A stretch of DNA of 64,000 bases from Clostridiales bacterium (GTDB lineage Bacteria > Bacillota > Clostridia > Lachnospirales > Lachnospiraceae). The notes beneath the pieces are model-generated. The model had not been told where the DNA came from. It did no database searches and saw nothing but the letters and a program-made list of their open reading frames with translations. Positions 40,286 through 48,717 of this stretch are shown piece by piece; position 1 is the first letter of the stretch, and every line of letters begins with the position of its first letter. The DNA lies in the NCBI GenBank assembly GCA_012519695.1, contig JAAYPT010000052.1:1-64000 (forward strand), read 5' to 3'. Made by a program: the position numbers and the translations under genes.

Positions 40286-40297
40286 AGACGGAAGTCT

Positions 40298-40564
40298 ATG
40301 AGAGAAAAGAGAGAAAAAGAAAAGGTTTTGAGAGAAAAAAGAGAAGAATTTGAGAAAAAATCGCAATAATTAAGAGAGGATATGAAAGGAGAAACATGGA
40401 AATGCGAAGAAAATGGCAAAAGAATGGGAGACAGTGAGAGCTTTTGAAAAAGCGTGAGAGAAGTGTGCAAAGGTTTTGAAAGAAAGAGAAAAGTGTTTTA
40501 AGAGGAAAATACAAGAAGAGTGAAATGAGATTGACAGCATTTTGAAATAAGATAGAATTTTTGC
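40298..40564 (+). other. Purine-rich region, possible very small frames
   Basis: Almost only A and G on this strand. A 23-codon frame (40298-40369) begins MREKREKEK after AAAAGGAGACGGAAGTCT and could be real. A second short frame starts at 40384. Neither shows a recognisable protein. It may be a spacer behind oriT. Confidence 0.3.
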
Positions 40565-40581
40565 GTACCGAAATTCGGTAC
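40565..40581. promoter_or_regulatory. Palindrome site 9 (perfect)
   Basis: GTACCGAAATTCGGTAC, 77 bp before the HTH gene at 40658. Confidence 0.85.
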
Positions 40582-40657
40582 ATACTGTGCAAAAAAATGA
40601 AAGTAAAACTCCCAGCTAAAATGATAAGTAGAATAGTTTGAAAAGGAGGAACATGTA

Positions 40658-40909
40658 ATGGAGCGGAGAAAAACATTGAAGAATGGAAGGGGAAGCCGAA
40701 AGCAAATTGATATGCCAAAAGTATATCAGGAACTGGACTCTGGGCGAAGCGTGAAAAGTGTTGCAGAGGAATGGGGTGTAAGTCCTTCAACTTTGCATCG
40801 CCGTCATCATGAATACCAGGCAGGGCTTGCAATGATACTTGATGAACTTCCACCGTTGCCGGAAGATATGGATTCTTCTTTTAGGAAAAAAGCGGACGAG
40901 AGGGGGTAA
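40658..40909 (+). CDS. Small HTH protein (83 aa)
   Basis: 83 residues. A homeodomain/Hin-like HTH at about 18-50: MPKVYQELDSGRSVKSVAEE, then WGVSPSTLHRRHHEY. The end is acidic and proline-containing (LDELPPLPED), like the SSB tail of this ICE. ATG 40658 follows AAAAGGAGGAACATGTA. Its 3' end overlaps the R5 block by 6 bp. It may control the mob operon. Confidence 0.75.
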   Translation: MERRKTLKNGRGSRKQIDMPKVYQELDSGRSVKSVAEEWGVSPSTLHRRHHEYQAGLAMILDELPPLPEDMDSSFRKKADERG

Positions 40910-40955
40910 CGTAAAGGAACGTAGATGTTAAATTTGCATTGTGGTAAACTATAAT
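40904..40955 (+). promoter_or_regulatory. Repeated ICE promoter R5
   Basis: GGGTAACGTAAAGGAACGTA at 40904, 46 bp before TATAAT (40950-40955). The most diverged of the five copies, yet the 46-bp distance is exact. Confidence 0.75.
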
Positions 40956-40968
40956 TAGGAATATAGGA

Positions 40969-41002
40969 AGACGGGAATTTAGTTATGAACCTGTCTTTTT
41001 TT
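40969..41002 (+). terminator. Attenuator-like terminator behind R5
   Basis: AGACGGG (40969-40975) and CCTGTCT (40990-40996) form a stem followed by seven T. It begins 13 bp behind the -10 box of R5, before the mob genes. Confidence 0.75.
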
Positions 41003-41023
41003 ATGCCCGGAAAGGAGAAAAGA

Positions 41024-41305
41024 TTGGAAGAAAAAATAAAAAAATGGGAGGAAGAGATTGAGCGAGTTGCAGAAAAACAAAAGGAAATGAATGAAAAAAG
41101 CAATGAGCGAATCAGGGAACTCAGAAAGAAAATTCAAGAGGCAGAAGCTATCTTAAAGCGAGAAAACGATCAAATGATTGCGGCTGTAGTCCGGGAGGTG
41201 TATGGAGAAGTAAATAGAAAAAATTTGGAAATGTTTAAAAGAAAGATGCAAGAGCTGAAGGTGGAACAGAGACAGGAGCAGCCGCAGAAGGTGACGGATT
41301 TATGA
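41024..41305 (+). CDS. DUF4315-like coiled-coil protein, mob operon
   Basis: 93 residues from a TTG start that follows GGAAAGGAGAAAAGA. A start at ATG 40985 lies inside the R5 terminator loop and is less likely. The protein is a charged coiled coil (LEEKIKKWEEEIERVAEKQ) with a second helix MIAAVVREVYGEVNRK. This is the shape of DUF4315 proteins ahead of mobC in Tn1549-like elements. Confidence 0.7.
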   Translation: MEEKIKKWEEEIERVAEKQKEMNEKSNERIRELRKKIQEAEAILKRENDQMIAAVVREVYGEVNRKNLEMFKRKMQELKVEQRQEQPQKVTDL

Positions 41306-41321
41306 GTGTAGGTATGTGCTT

Positions 41322-41687
41322 ATGGAACAAAAAACAGAGAAAATTAGAATAAGAGTTACACCGGAAGAGCTGGAGCATTTGAAAAAATGTTCCGGCTCTT
41401 CTTCTATCGTGTTTAAAAATGGACGAGAGAATTTTTCCGGTTATCTTCGTGAAAAACTGTTGTTGGAAACAAATCATAAAAACCAGGTGATGGAAAAAGA
41501 AATAAAAGAGCTACGTTATGAGCTGCGTAAAATTGGAACGAATGTAAACCAGATAGCAAAGAAAATAAATGGTGGATTTGGAACAGCAGGAGATATTGCG
41601 GAGCTTAAAAATTATATGGAACGTATAGAAAAGATTATGGATGATTTTTACAAGGAGGTGGAATCTATTTGGCAATCACCAAGTTAA
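41322..41687 (+). CDS. mobC: MobC-like relaxosome protein
   Basis: 121 residues. A ribbon-helix-helix start (KIRIRVTPEELEHLKKC), a middle with NFSGYLREKLL, then ELRYELRKIGTNVNQIAKKING, the core of the MobC signature, and a helical end. MobC binds oriT and helps the relaxase melt it. ATG 41322 has only a weak ribosome site. The 3' end overlaps the relaxase gene by 19 bp, so the two are coupled. Confidence 0.88.
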   Translation: MEQKTEKIRIRVTPEELEHLKKCSGSSSIVFKNGRENFSGYLREKLLLETNHKNQVMEKEIKELRYELRKIGTNVNQIAKKINGGFGTAGDIAELKNYMERIEKIMDDFYKEVESIWQSPS

Positions 41688-43087
41688 TGTACATGAACCA
41701 GTCAAAAGGTTGTCCACATGATCATTTAAGAAATGCAATCGATTATATTTTAGATGTAAAACATGATGGAGCAAAGACAGCAGGTGGAACTCTTGTGGGA
41801 GGAAATTCCGGTATTGACCATAAAGAAATTTTGGAAAACTTTTTGGAAACAAAACGAGCGTATGGGAAAATGGATGGAAGGCAGGGGTATCATTTTGTAA
41901 TTTCGTTTGCGCCAGGAGAAACAGACACTGCAACTGCTTATGATGTTATAAGGGAATTTTGCGAGCAATATCTGGGAGATAATTATGATTATGTATTTGC
42001 GATACACAACGACAAAGAGCATGTTCATGGGCATATCATTTTCAACTCCGTCTCCAGAATGACCGGATATAAATACCATTATAAAAAAGGAGATTGGGAG
42101 AAGTACATTCAACCTATTACGGATCAGGTGTGTATTGAACATGGATTTGAACCATTGAAGTTTGAAAAGGGTGCACTAAGACAATCTTATGCATCATGGG
42201 CAGTGAAGAAAGGTGGTCGTATTGATTGGACACGCATTATATGTGCAGATGTAGATTATGCAATCCAGGTTTCATCAAATATGAAGGAGTTTTATGAAAA
42301 CATGGAGAAGATGAATTATACAATACGCAAGGGATATTCTCAAAAAGAGAAAAAATCAATGTTTACTTATATTTTTACAACACCAGAAGGAAAGGTGTAT
42401 AAACGAAGAAGTATTCATAGGCTTATACCGATAGGTTATGGACCTGATGAAATAGAAGAAAGGATACGAACAAAAACAGGAAGTAAATCATATGAGCAAG
42501 TTGTAGAACAATTATCTAATCGTGCATCAGAGTATTTGAAACCAACAGTATTAAAAAATACACGAACCTATAAAAGATTGTATCAAGCGGTGAGTTATTA
42601 TAAATTGCCAAATCCATTTGCCGTACCGGCATATCGAGTAAGAAATGATATGGTTAATTTAAACAAACTTCTTGAAGAGTGTAAGTATCTAAAAGAAAAT
42701 CCAGTTAAGCATGAGGGGGAGTTGAAAGAACGTACAGTAAGGTTGGAAGAAAAGATAACGGCAATGCTAGAGCAGCGGAGAAAACTGTATGCTATTTACA
42801 ATAATGCAAGTCAAGAAGAACGTGCAGCAATGGATGAATATGAGTCATTGCAAAGGCAGATGATTGTGGCAGAAGAGAAGCATGATGATATTTTTGAAAA
42901 GATTGAAGAGAAAATGCAAGAGCTGGAAAAAAGGTTTCCAGCAGAGATGTTAGAAGTAGCAGGAAGAATACAAAAGTTAGGCAGTGATATATATGCTGCC
43001 AGAAGAGAAAAGAGAATCCTTATAAGAATCGTACAGGCTGATATGCAGTTGGAACAGAAACTACAGGAACATCAGATAAGAAAATAG
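41669..43087 (+). CDS. MOBP-type relaxase
   Basis: 472 residues from TTG 41669, with AAGGAGGTGGAATCTAT upstream. The N-terminal relaxase domain has MYMNQSKGC, then the HVHGHIIFNS metal-binding motif (near residues 115-124) with FAIHNDKEHVH. A catalytic Tyr is most likely one of the conserved ones before residue 30. A long coiled coil (about 345-440) follows. The enzyme nicks oriT and leads the single strand to the recipient. Confidence 0.92.
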   Translation: MAITKLMYMNQSKGCPHDHLRNAIDYILDVKHDGAKTAGGTLVGGNSGIDHKEILENFLETKRAYGKMDGRQGYHFVISFAPGETDTATAYDVIREFCEQYLGDNYDYVFAIHNDKEHVHGHIIFNSVSRMTGYKYHYKKGDWEKYIQPITDQVCIEHGFEPLKFEKGALRQSYASWAVKKGGRIDWTRIICADVDYAIQVSSNMKEFYENMEKMNYTIRKGYSQKEKKSMFTYIFTTPEGKVYKRRSIHRLIPIGYGPDEIEERIRTKTGSKSYEQVVEQLSNRASEYLKPTVLKNTRTYKRLYQAVSYYKLPNPFAVPAYRVRNDMVNLNKLLEECKYLKENPVKHEGELKERTVRLEEKITAMLEQRRKLYAIYNNASQEERAAMDEYESLQRQMIVAEEKHDDIFEKIEEKMQELEKRFPAEMLEVAGRIQKLGSDIYAARREKRILIRIVQADMQLEQKLQEHQIRK

Positions 43088-43090
43088 TAT

Positions 43091-43107
43091 GTACCGAAAT
43101 TCGGTAC
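43091..43107. promoter_or_regulatory. Palindrome site 10 (perfect), beside a ribosome site
   Basis: GTACCGAAATTCGGTAC directly followed by GGAAAGGAGAAGCATG. The same 35-bp arrangement recurs before 44224. Confidence 0.85.
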
Positions 43108-43120
43108 GGAAAGGAGAAGC

Positions 43121-43213
43121 ATGATTATTTTTATTGATAGAGAAACTTTATCAGAAGAAGAACTCATAAGGGAATTGGAGGAAAAAGATGTTAGAAAAGA
43201 CGAAGGAGTATAG
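43121..43213 (+). CDS. Leader-like small protein (30 aa)
   Basis: 30 residues: MIIFIDRETLSEEELIRELE, then EKDVRKDEGV. It has an excellent ribosome site (AAGGAG, 7 bp) and overlaps the ArdC gene start by 26 bp in another frame. It could be a coupling peptide or a small regulator. Function unknown. Confidence 0.6.
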   Translation: MIIFIDRETLSEEELIRELEEKDVRKDEGV

Positions 43214-44189
43214 AAAAGAACTGGCAGATAATTTTATACATGCATTGGAGGAAAAACAGTTAGACTGGAAGAAAGAGTGGAATGGAAAAAGTGCAGCACC
43301 AGTAAATGTAAAAAGTGGTGCGAAGTATAAAGGAATCAATCGCTTTCGCTTGATGATGGTTGCCATGCAAAGGCATTATGAAGATCCACGTTGGGCAACA
43401 TTTCATCAGATTGCAGAAATGGGATACAAATTAAAAGATGCCAAAGGGCAGGGAGTAAAAGTGGAATATTGGTTCCCCTATGATAGAAATGAGAGACATG
43501 TAATCTCTTGGGATGACTTTTATAAATTTACTAATGGTACGCCGAATGAACGCTATATCTTAAGTGCAAGATATAGCGTTGTTTTTAATGGAAGTTTGGT
43601 GGAAGGATTACCGGAGCTATCAGAAGGAGAAAGAAATGATATAGCAGTAGATGAATTGGTTACAACACTATCTAAGAACATGCAGGTGGAAATTATACAT
43701 AATGAAAATGACAGAGCGTTTTATAAACCATCGGAAGATAAAATATATCTGCCAAGCCCGGAACTGTTTCATTCTGATTACAGCTATAATGCAACTGCAT
43801 TGCATGAACTGGCACATGCAACAGGAGCACCCACAAGATTAAATCGAAATATGTCTGGAAGATTTGGGACACCTGAATATGCATATGAGGAATTAATAGC
43901 AGAAATTTCCTCCTGTTTTATGTCAGAAAATTTGAAGGTAGAACAAGGACAGGAACATATAGACAATCACAAAGCATATGTACAGAGCTGGATTAAGGAA
44001 ATAAAAGAAAAGCCGGAGACTTTGGTGAAAGCTATTTCAGAGGCAGAAAAAGTAACAACGTTTATGGAATATCATGCAGGTTTGATACCTCAGAAAGAGT
44101 ATGAAAAGGTAGTCAACTCTTCTATAGAAGTAGAAAGACCACAACCTATTCCAAAGAAAACATTAGTAGCAAAAGGACCTAAAATGTAA
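43188..44189 (+). CDS. ArdC-like anti-restriction protein with zincin domain
   Basis: 333 residues. The N-terminal ssDNA-binding (DUF1738) part shows KSAAPVNVKSGAKYKGINRF and ATFHQIAEMGYKLKDAKGQG. The C-terminal metallopeptidase part has ALHELAHATG near residue 205 and the downstream Glu in YEELIAEISS. ArdC protects incoming single-stranded DNA from restriction in the recipient. It follows the relaxase, fitting early expression after transfer. Confidence 0.85.
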   Translation: MLEKTKEYRKELADNFIHALEEKQLDWKKEWNGKSAAPVNVKSGAKYKGINRFRLMMVAMQRHYEDPRWATFHQIAEMGYKLKDAKGQGVKVEYWFPYDRNERHVISWDDFYKFTNGTPNERYILSARYSVVFNGSLVEGLPELSEGERNDIAVDELVTTLSKNMQVEIIHNENDRAFYKPSEDKIYLPSPELFHSDYSYNATALHELAHATGAPTRLNRNMSGRFGTPEYAYEELIAEISSCFMSENLKVEQGQEHIDNHKAYVQSWIKEIKEKPETLVKAISEAEKVTTFMEYHAGLIPQKEYEKVVNSSIEVERPQPIPKKTLVAKGPKM

Positions 44190-44193
44190 AAAT

Positions 44194-44210
44194 GTACCGA
44201 AATTCGGTAC
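44194..44210. promoter_or_regulatory. Palindrome site 11 (perfect), beside a ribosome site
   Basis: GTACCGAAATTCGGTAC followed by GGAAAGGAGAAGCATG, identical to the arrangement at 43091. Confidence 0.85.
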
Positions 44211-44223
44211 GGAAAGGAGAAGC

Positions 44224-45174
44224 ATGCAGAATAGAAAAGAAATGGATGCTATACCGACAGTAGGGAGATTATTTGTGGATATGGATGGTACACTGGCAAA
44301 ATATCAACCTGTGGATACGATGGAAGTTTTATTTGAAGAAGGATATTTTCGAAATTTAGAACCGCAACAGAATGTAGTAGCGGCAGTAAAAAAGATTATT
44401 GAGAAGTATCCAGAGGTGCAGGTGTATATTATGTCTTCGGTGTTGGCAGATAGTAAGTATGCGCTGAAAGAAAAAAATGAGTGGCTAGAACAATATCTTC
44501 CTGAGATTGATAAGGAGCATAGAATATTTCCACCTTGTGGTGAGAACAAGTTAGATTATGTACCAGGAGAAATAAGTCATACGGATTATTTATTGGATGA
44601 TTATACCAAAAATTTAAAACAATGGGAGCCTCCGGCAAGGGGGATTAAATTGTTAAATGGAATTAATCATACAAACGAAACATGGAAGGGAAGTATGTTA
44701 CGTTATGATAAGGAACCAGAGCGGTTAGCTGATGATATCGTAAGAGTTATGTATGGAATGGAAATTAAAGAAGAACGACCATTTCATCAGATGATTAGCC
44801 AGAAAAATGAAGAGTATGATAAAACTTTTAAAAGTTGGTATTTGTCAGAAGGTGAAAAGTCACAACTGGAATATCTTACAAAGTCAGAGGCATTATTCGC
44901 ATTAGAAGAAGGAATGCATATTTGCTATGTGAATGATTTTCCTGTATATCATGGAATACATGCGGATGAGTATGCTATTAACGAGTTGAGAGAAGAAAAG
45001 GGTGTGCGAAATTTATATGGTACATGGGGAACAGGTATTGTGCACAAGGCATTTATTAGTCCTTATTATAATAATTCTGCACAGCTAAAGAAAATACTGC
45101 AGAACTTGTTGCAGGAAAAGAAGACGCAAGGAATAAAAACTGAAAAAGTAGCAAGAAAGGAGTTATCCATATAA
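44224..45174 (+). CDS. HAD-family 5'-nucleotidase-like protein
   Basis: 316 residues. HAD motif I is FVDMDGTLAKY (near 17-27), motif II IMSSVL near 80, and the DYLLDDYTKNL motif IV near 125, as in the deoxy-(pyrimidine) 5'-nucleotidase type C family. The last 120 residues are an added domain with YLTKSEALFALEEGMHICYV. It may dephosphorylate nucleotides. This protein is frequent in related ICEs; the reason is unknown. Confidence 0.75.
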   Translation: MQNRKEMDAIPTVGRLFVDMDGTLAKYQPVDTMEVLFEEGYFRNLEPQQNVVAAVKKIIEKYPEVQVYIMSSVLADSKYALKEKNEWLEQYLPEIDKEHRIFPPCGENKLDYVPGEISHTDYLLDDYTKNLKQWEPPARGIKLLNGINHTNETWKGSMLRYDKEPERLADDIVRVMYGMEIKEERPFHQMISQKNEEYDKTFKSWYLSEGEKSQLEYLTKSEALFALEEGMHICYVNDFPVYHGIHADEYAINELREEKGVRNLYGTWGTGIVHKAFISPYYNNSAQLKKILQNLLQEKKTQGIKTEKVARKELSI

Positions 45175-46995
45175 ATGAAAAAGATGGAAAGTAAAATCGA
45201 AAAACAGAATCGAAGAGACCAGAAAGAGGAAAAACATGTTCATGCGGTTTTGTATTTTCTATTAGGAATTTTATTAAGTGCAAGTATTACTGCGGCAAGT
45301 ATAGTTTATGTAGTGCCTAAAATGGTAGTAAAAACAGAACGTGCAGCGGTATCGGCGGTTACTTCGGAGCTTGTAGAAGATACAGTAAAAGCAAGTTTGG
45401 GTTCCTATTTGGCAACAAATAAGATTACAGTGTCTGATGAAAGTATGGCAGATATTGCACAGTATATTACAGACAGTGTAAATAATTCTAATCAGTTTAC
45501 AGAAGATGAGCTATGGGAGGTTAAAAACCTTATAAAGGTTAGTGTGCAGGGGGCGAATGAAAATGTAAATACGAATGCAGGAACAACGAATAATAATATT
45601 AGTAATTCCATGACAACGCTTCAGGAGTTTGTTATAAATGGAGATAGTGAGATTTCTAATGCTTTGAAGGAGTATATAGATAACATTATAGTGCCGGGAA
45701 TTAATCAGTCTTTAATAATGAATACAGAAGATATTGTTAATGTAAACAGAACTATCGTTCAGATGGGAAATTCGTATTCTTCTTATATGGCAGAAAATAA
45801 TACTAATTTGGAAGAAATTATAAAATTAGTAGAAGATACTCAGGATACGGTGGAAGATTATAGGGAGCAACTTACAGAAAAGGTATCTGATTTCCGTACA
45901 GAATATGATAATTATGTAAAGGCTACAGATGAGCAAATAGAGTATGTAAATGAAAAATTAGGCGAATACGTTACAATCGTAGAGTATGAAAGTTTCAAAG
46001 AGAACTACAATGGGTACAAGAAGGATATGGAAGATACAGTAGAAAAATTACAGAATTCCATAGAACGATTGGACGAGCAGAAAGCAGATAAGACAGCATT
46101 GGAAGAACTTGCTGCCAATGTCAGTGAATTAAAAAAATCCTATGATAATTTTACCGGAGAAAACGGAGATTTTGCAGCACTAAAAGACCGTGTTACATCT
46201 ACAGAGACGGACGTGGCTCAAAATGGTAATGATATTGTAGCATTACAAAATCGAATTACAGAGCTGGAAAATTCAATTACTCAAATGGGAAATGCTAATA
46301 GTAACGATATGCAGGAGCTTGAAACGAGAGTAAACTCAACATTAGAAGAAAGATTTTCAAAGTTTTATCAGGTGGGTAGTATTTATATGACTTTTGGGAA
46401 TGAAAATCCAGCGGACTTGTATGGCGGTACATGGGAAAAGGTAGAAGATACCTTTTTAATGGCAGCAGGAAATCAATATCCGGTTGGCAGTACAGGGGGA
46501 AATAACGCAGTAACAATTGGAGCAAGTAACATTCCAAGTTTAAACATTAGCGGAAGTACAACTGCTAAAAACGGTATTTCGACTTCTGGTAATGGTGCTT
46601 ATAATGGAACTATAACCTCTACTGGTACATATCAGGGAGGAACATATGGAACATCTGTTGACGGTGAACATTGGCATGGTTTTCCGGCTCTACTGATGGG
46701 ATATTATGGTGGCACTACATTTAATTTTTTGCCGAATGGCGGGGATGCGAACTTATGGAGAGCTTCTAATTATACTACTGTTAGTGGAACAAGTGCGGCA
46801 GGAAATCATAGTCATACAGTAAATATTCCAAGTCAGACTATTACTTCTTATGGAAATTTAAATATTGGAAATCACAGTCATACAGTAAATATTCCAAGTT
46901 TAAATGTAACTGGAACATATCAGAATGAAAATGTACAGAGTATTGATGTGACAAATAAATATGTGGCAGTTAATGTATGGAAGAGAGTTGCTTAG
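45175..46995 (+). CDS. Membrane-anchored coiled-coil protein with phage-tail-like tip (606 aa)
   Basis: A membrane helix (about 25-48) is followed by 330 residues of helical, coiled-coil sequence. The last 210 residues change to a beta-rich, Gly/Ser/Thr-rich tip. It opens with QVGSIYMTFGNENPADLYGG and TWEKVEDTFLMAAG, contains NHSHTVNIPS twice, and ends VAVNVWKRVA. This tip pattern is that of phage tail-fibre and collar proteins. The whole looks like a fibre rooted in the donor membrane, perhaps for recipient recognition. The chimera is unusual. Confidence 0.75.
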   Translation: MKKMESKIEKQNRRDQKEEKHVHAVLYFLLGILLSASITAASIVYVVPKMVVKTERAAVSAVTSELVEDTVKASLGSYLATNKITVSDESMADIAQYITDSVNNSNQFTEDELWEVKNLIKVSVQGANENVNTNAGTTNNNISNSMTTLQEFVINGDSEISNALKEYIDNIIVPGINQSLIMNTEDIVNVNRTIVQMGNSYSSYMAENNTNLEEIIKLVEDTQDTVEDYREQLTEKVSDFRTEYDNYVKATDEQIEYVNEKLGEYVTIVEYESFKENYNGYKKDMEDTVEKLQNSIERLDEQKADKTALEELAANVSELKKSYDNFTGENGDFAALKDRVTSTETDVAQNGNDIVALQNRITELENSITQMGNANSNDMQELETRVNSTLEERFSKFYQVGSIYMTFGNENPADLYGGTWEKVEDTFLMAAGNQYPVGSTGGNNAVTIGASNIPSLNISGSTTAKNGISTSGNGAYNGTITSTGTYQGGTYGTSVDGEHWHGFPALLMGYYGGTTFNFLPNGGDANLWRASNYTTVSGTSAAGNHSHTVNIPSQTITSYGNLNIGNHSHTVNIPSLNVTGTYQNENVQSIDVTNKYVAVNVWKRVA

Positions 46996-47029
46996 GCGGC
47001 TCTCTTTTTGATAAAGGAGGAATGCTAAT

Positions 47030-47824
47030 ATGAAGGTAAAAGATGCAGATTTAAAGAATAAGGTAGGAGAGATGAAAAATACATTTGGAGTATGGTTAGG
47101 AAATTTACATAAGTACACAGAAGGAGATTTGGAAGGTGAGTGGGTATATTTTCCGCAGAAGGAAGAACATTTACAGGAAGTGATTAATAGAATATCGGGA
47201 CCAAATAAAGATGAACTAATGATTTTTGATACAGATATGGGAGAAAGTTGTGAGTATTTGGGAGAAATGATTGGGGAATGGAGTCGCGTGGATGAACTTA
47301 ATACAATTGCTAAATTACTTGGGAATGAAGAACATCCGGCAGTTGAGGCTTATTTGCAACGTGAAGCCAATTTATCATTAACAGAACTTGCAAATCTTAT
47401 TATGCAGGAAAATGAAATAGCATATTATCCATATAAGTTTGAGGGAAGTGATGATCAAAAGATTATGGAGTCTTTGTCGGCTGAAGAAAAAATGGGATAT
47501 ACAATGATTGAGAGCGACGAGGAGCTGAAATATTTTTTGGAAAATAGAACTATCGGAACCTCAAATGCGATGAGTTATTTTGATGCAGAGGCAATAGGAA
47601 GGGATATGTCATTATCTGATTATGTTACATTGACAGAAGACGGATATTATGACAATAAAGCGGATGGTCTGAATCTATCAGCCTATACCATGGATGAAAT
47701 TAAAGAAGAATTGGCAGAGCGGGAACAGGAAGTTCAACAGGAAAAGGCAGAAAAGATACTACAGGAAAAGAAAGGAAAAACGAAAGAACAGCAGCGTACA
47801 CCACATTTTTCTCCAAGTTTATAG
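47030..47824 (+). CDS. ardA: ArdA-like anti-restriction protein
   Basis: 264 residues. The start VWLGNLHKYTEGDLEGEWVYFP matches ArdA, a DNA mimic that blocks type I restriction enzymes. DELMIFDTDMG and the acidic middle fit too. The last 40 residues are a basic-acidic helix that is not part of the core family. It starts at ATG after AAAGGAGGAATGCTAAT. Together with ArdC and the methyltransferase it forms a third way around restriction. Confidence 0.87.
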   Translation: MKVKDADLKNKVGEMKNTFGVWLGNLHKYTEGDLEGEWVYFPQKEEHLQEVINRISGPNKDELMIFDTDMGESCEYLGEMIGEWSRVDELNTIAKLLGNEEHPAVEAYLQREANLSLTELANLIMQENEIAYYPYKFEGSDDQKIMESLSAEEKMGYTMIESDEELKYFLENRTIGTSNAMSYFDAEAIGRDMSLSDYVTLTEDGYYDNKADGLNLSAYTMDEIKEELAEREQEVQQEKAEKILQEKKGKTKEQQRTPHFSPSL

Positions 47825-47836
47825 GATGGTTTGCTT

Positions 47837-48700
47837 ATGAAGAGAGAAATAATTAGGATACAACAAAGGCTGGAACGGATAGAGAATGAGATTTCCAATT
47901 TAAAAGCTACAATAAATTCGTATTTTACAGAAGAAGAACAGACTATTTTAAGATATGAAGCATCAATAGGAAAAAATGGAAGTAGATTGGAAGAACTTGG
48001 TGGAACGGAACAGTACGCTGCGGAATGCAAAAAATATTTAAGATTTGGACAAGAAGTAGATGCGTGTTTAGCAGAAAAATTAGAACAGACATCTGCAGTA
48101 TGGGTAGGAACGGTGCCAGAGGTGTTACAGCAAAATGGATGTGGAAATATGGATTTATATATTACACAGAAGCATCTGAGAAATATTCTTCAGGCATCGT
48201 TGCAAAACAGAAGTCATTATCACAACATAGAGCTCCAGCAGTTGAAACAACTGCCGGAGCTTTTAAATAATCCATTGGCAATCTTGCAATCAAAGAGTCA
48301 TCCGGGTTCTGTTATTGTGGTTTTGGATGCAAAGGATAGACAAAACAATCTGTTGATAGTGCCCATTAGAACAGATGGGTACGCCTTTTACCAGAGAAAG
48401 CATGTTGAAGCAAATTTTATTCTTAGTGTGTATGGAAAGAGAAATGTTGAGGCTTACATAGAAAGAAGTTTCGTAGAAAATGGAGTGCTATATTTAGATA
48501 AAAATAAAAGCATTGGGTTAGGTAGAAAGTCGCTCCAATTGCGACAGTTCCTAAACACAAATGCTTCTACTAATAATGTACAGCAAACACAAAAAAATGT
48601 CAATGATTTGAATGATATTTCTCCAGAAATGTCAAAGGAAAGAAAGACAGTCTCTCATGAAAAATCACGAGAAAATGAAATTATAAGAAAAGGTATATAG
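47837..48700 (+). CDS. MuF-C-like (barnase/EndoU/RelE-like) domain protein
   Basis: 287 residues. A coiled N-terminus (IQQRLERIENEISNL), then from about 110 to 225 a domain with YITQKHLRNILQ, LPELLNNPLAILQS, SVIVVLDAKDRQNNLLIVPI and VENGVLYLDKNK. This is the pattern of the MuF C-terminal nuclease-like fold found in phage and ICE proteins. Whether it cuts RNA is not known. ATG 47837 has a weak ribosome site. Confidence 0.68.
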   Translation: MKREIIRIQQRLERIENEISNLKATINSYFTEEEQTILRYEASIGKNGSRLEELGGTEQYAAECKKYLRFGQEVDACLAEKLEQTSAVWVGTVPEVLQQNGCGNMDLYITQKHLRNILQASLQNRSHYHNIELQQLKQLPELLNNPLAILQSKSHPGSVIVVLDAKDRQNNLLIVPIRTDGYAFYQRKHVEANFILSVYGKRNVEAYIERSFVENGVLYLDKNKSIGLGRKSLQLRQFLNTNASTNNVQQTQKNVNDLNDISPEMSKERKTVSHEKSRENEIIRKGI

Positions 48701-48717
48701 GAGGTGCAGTATGTAAT

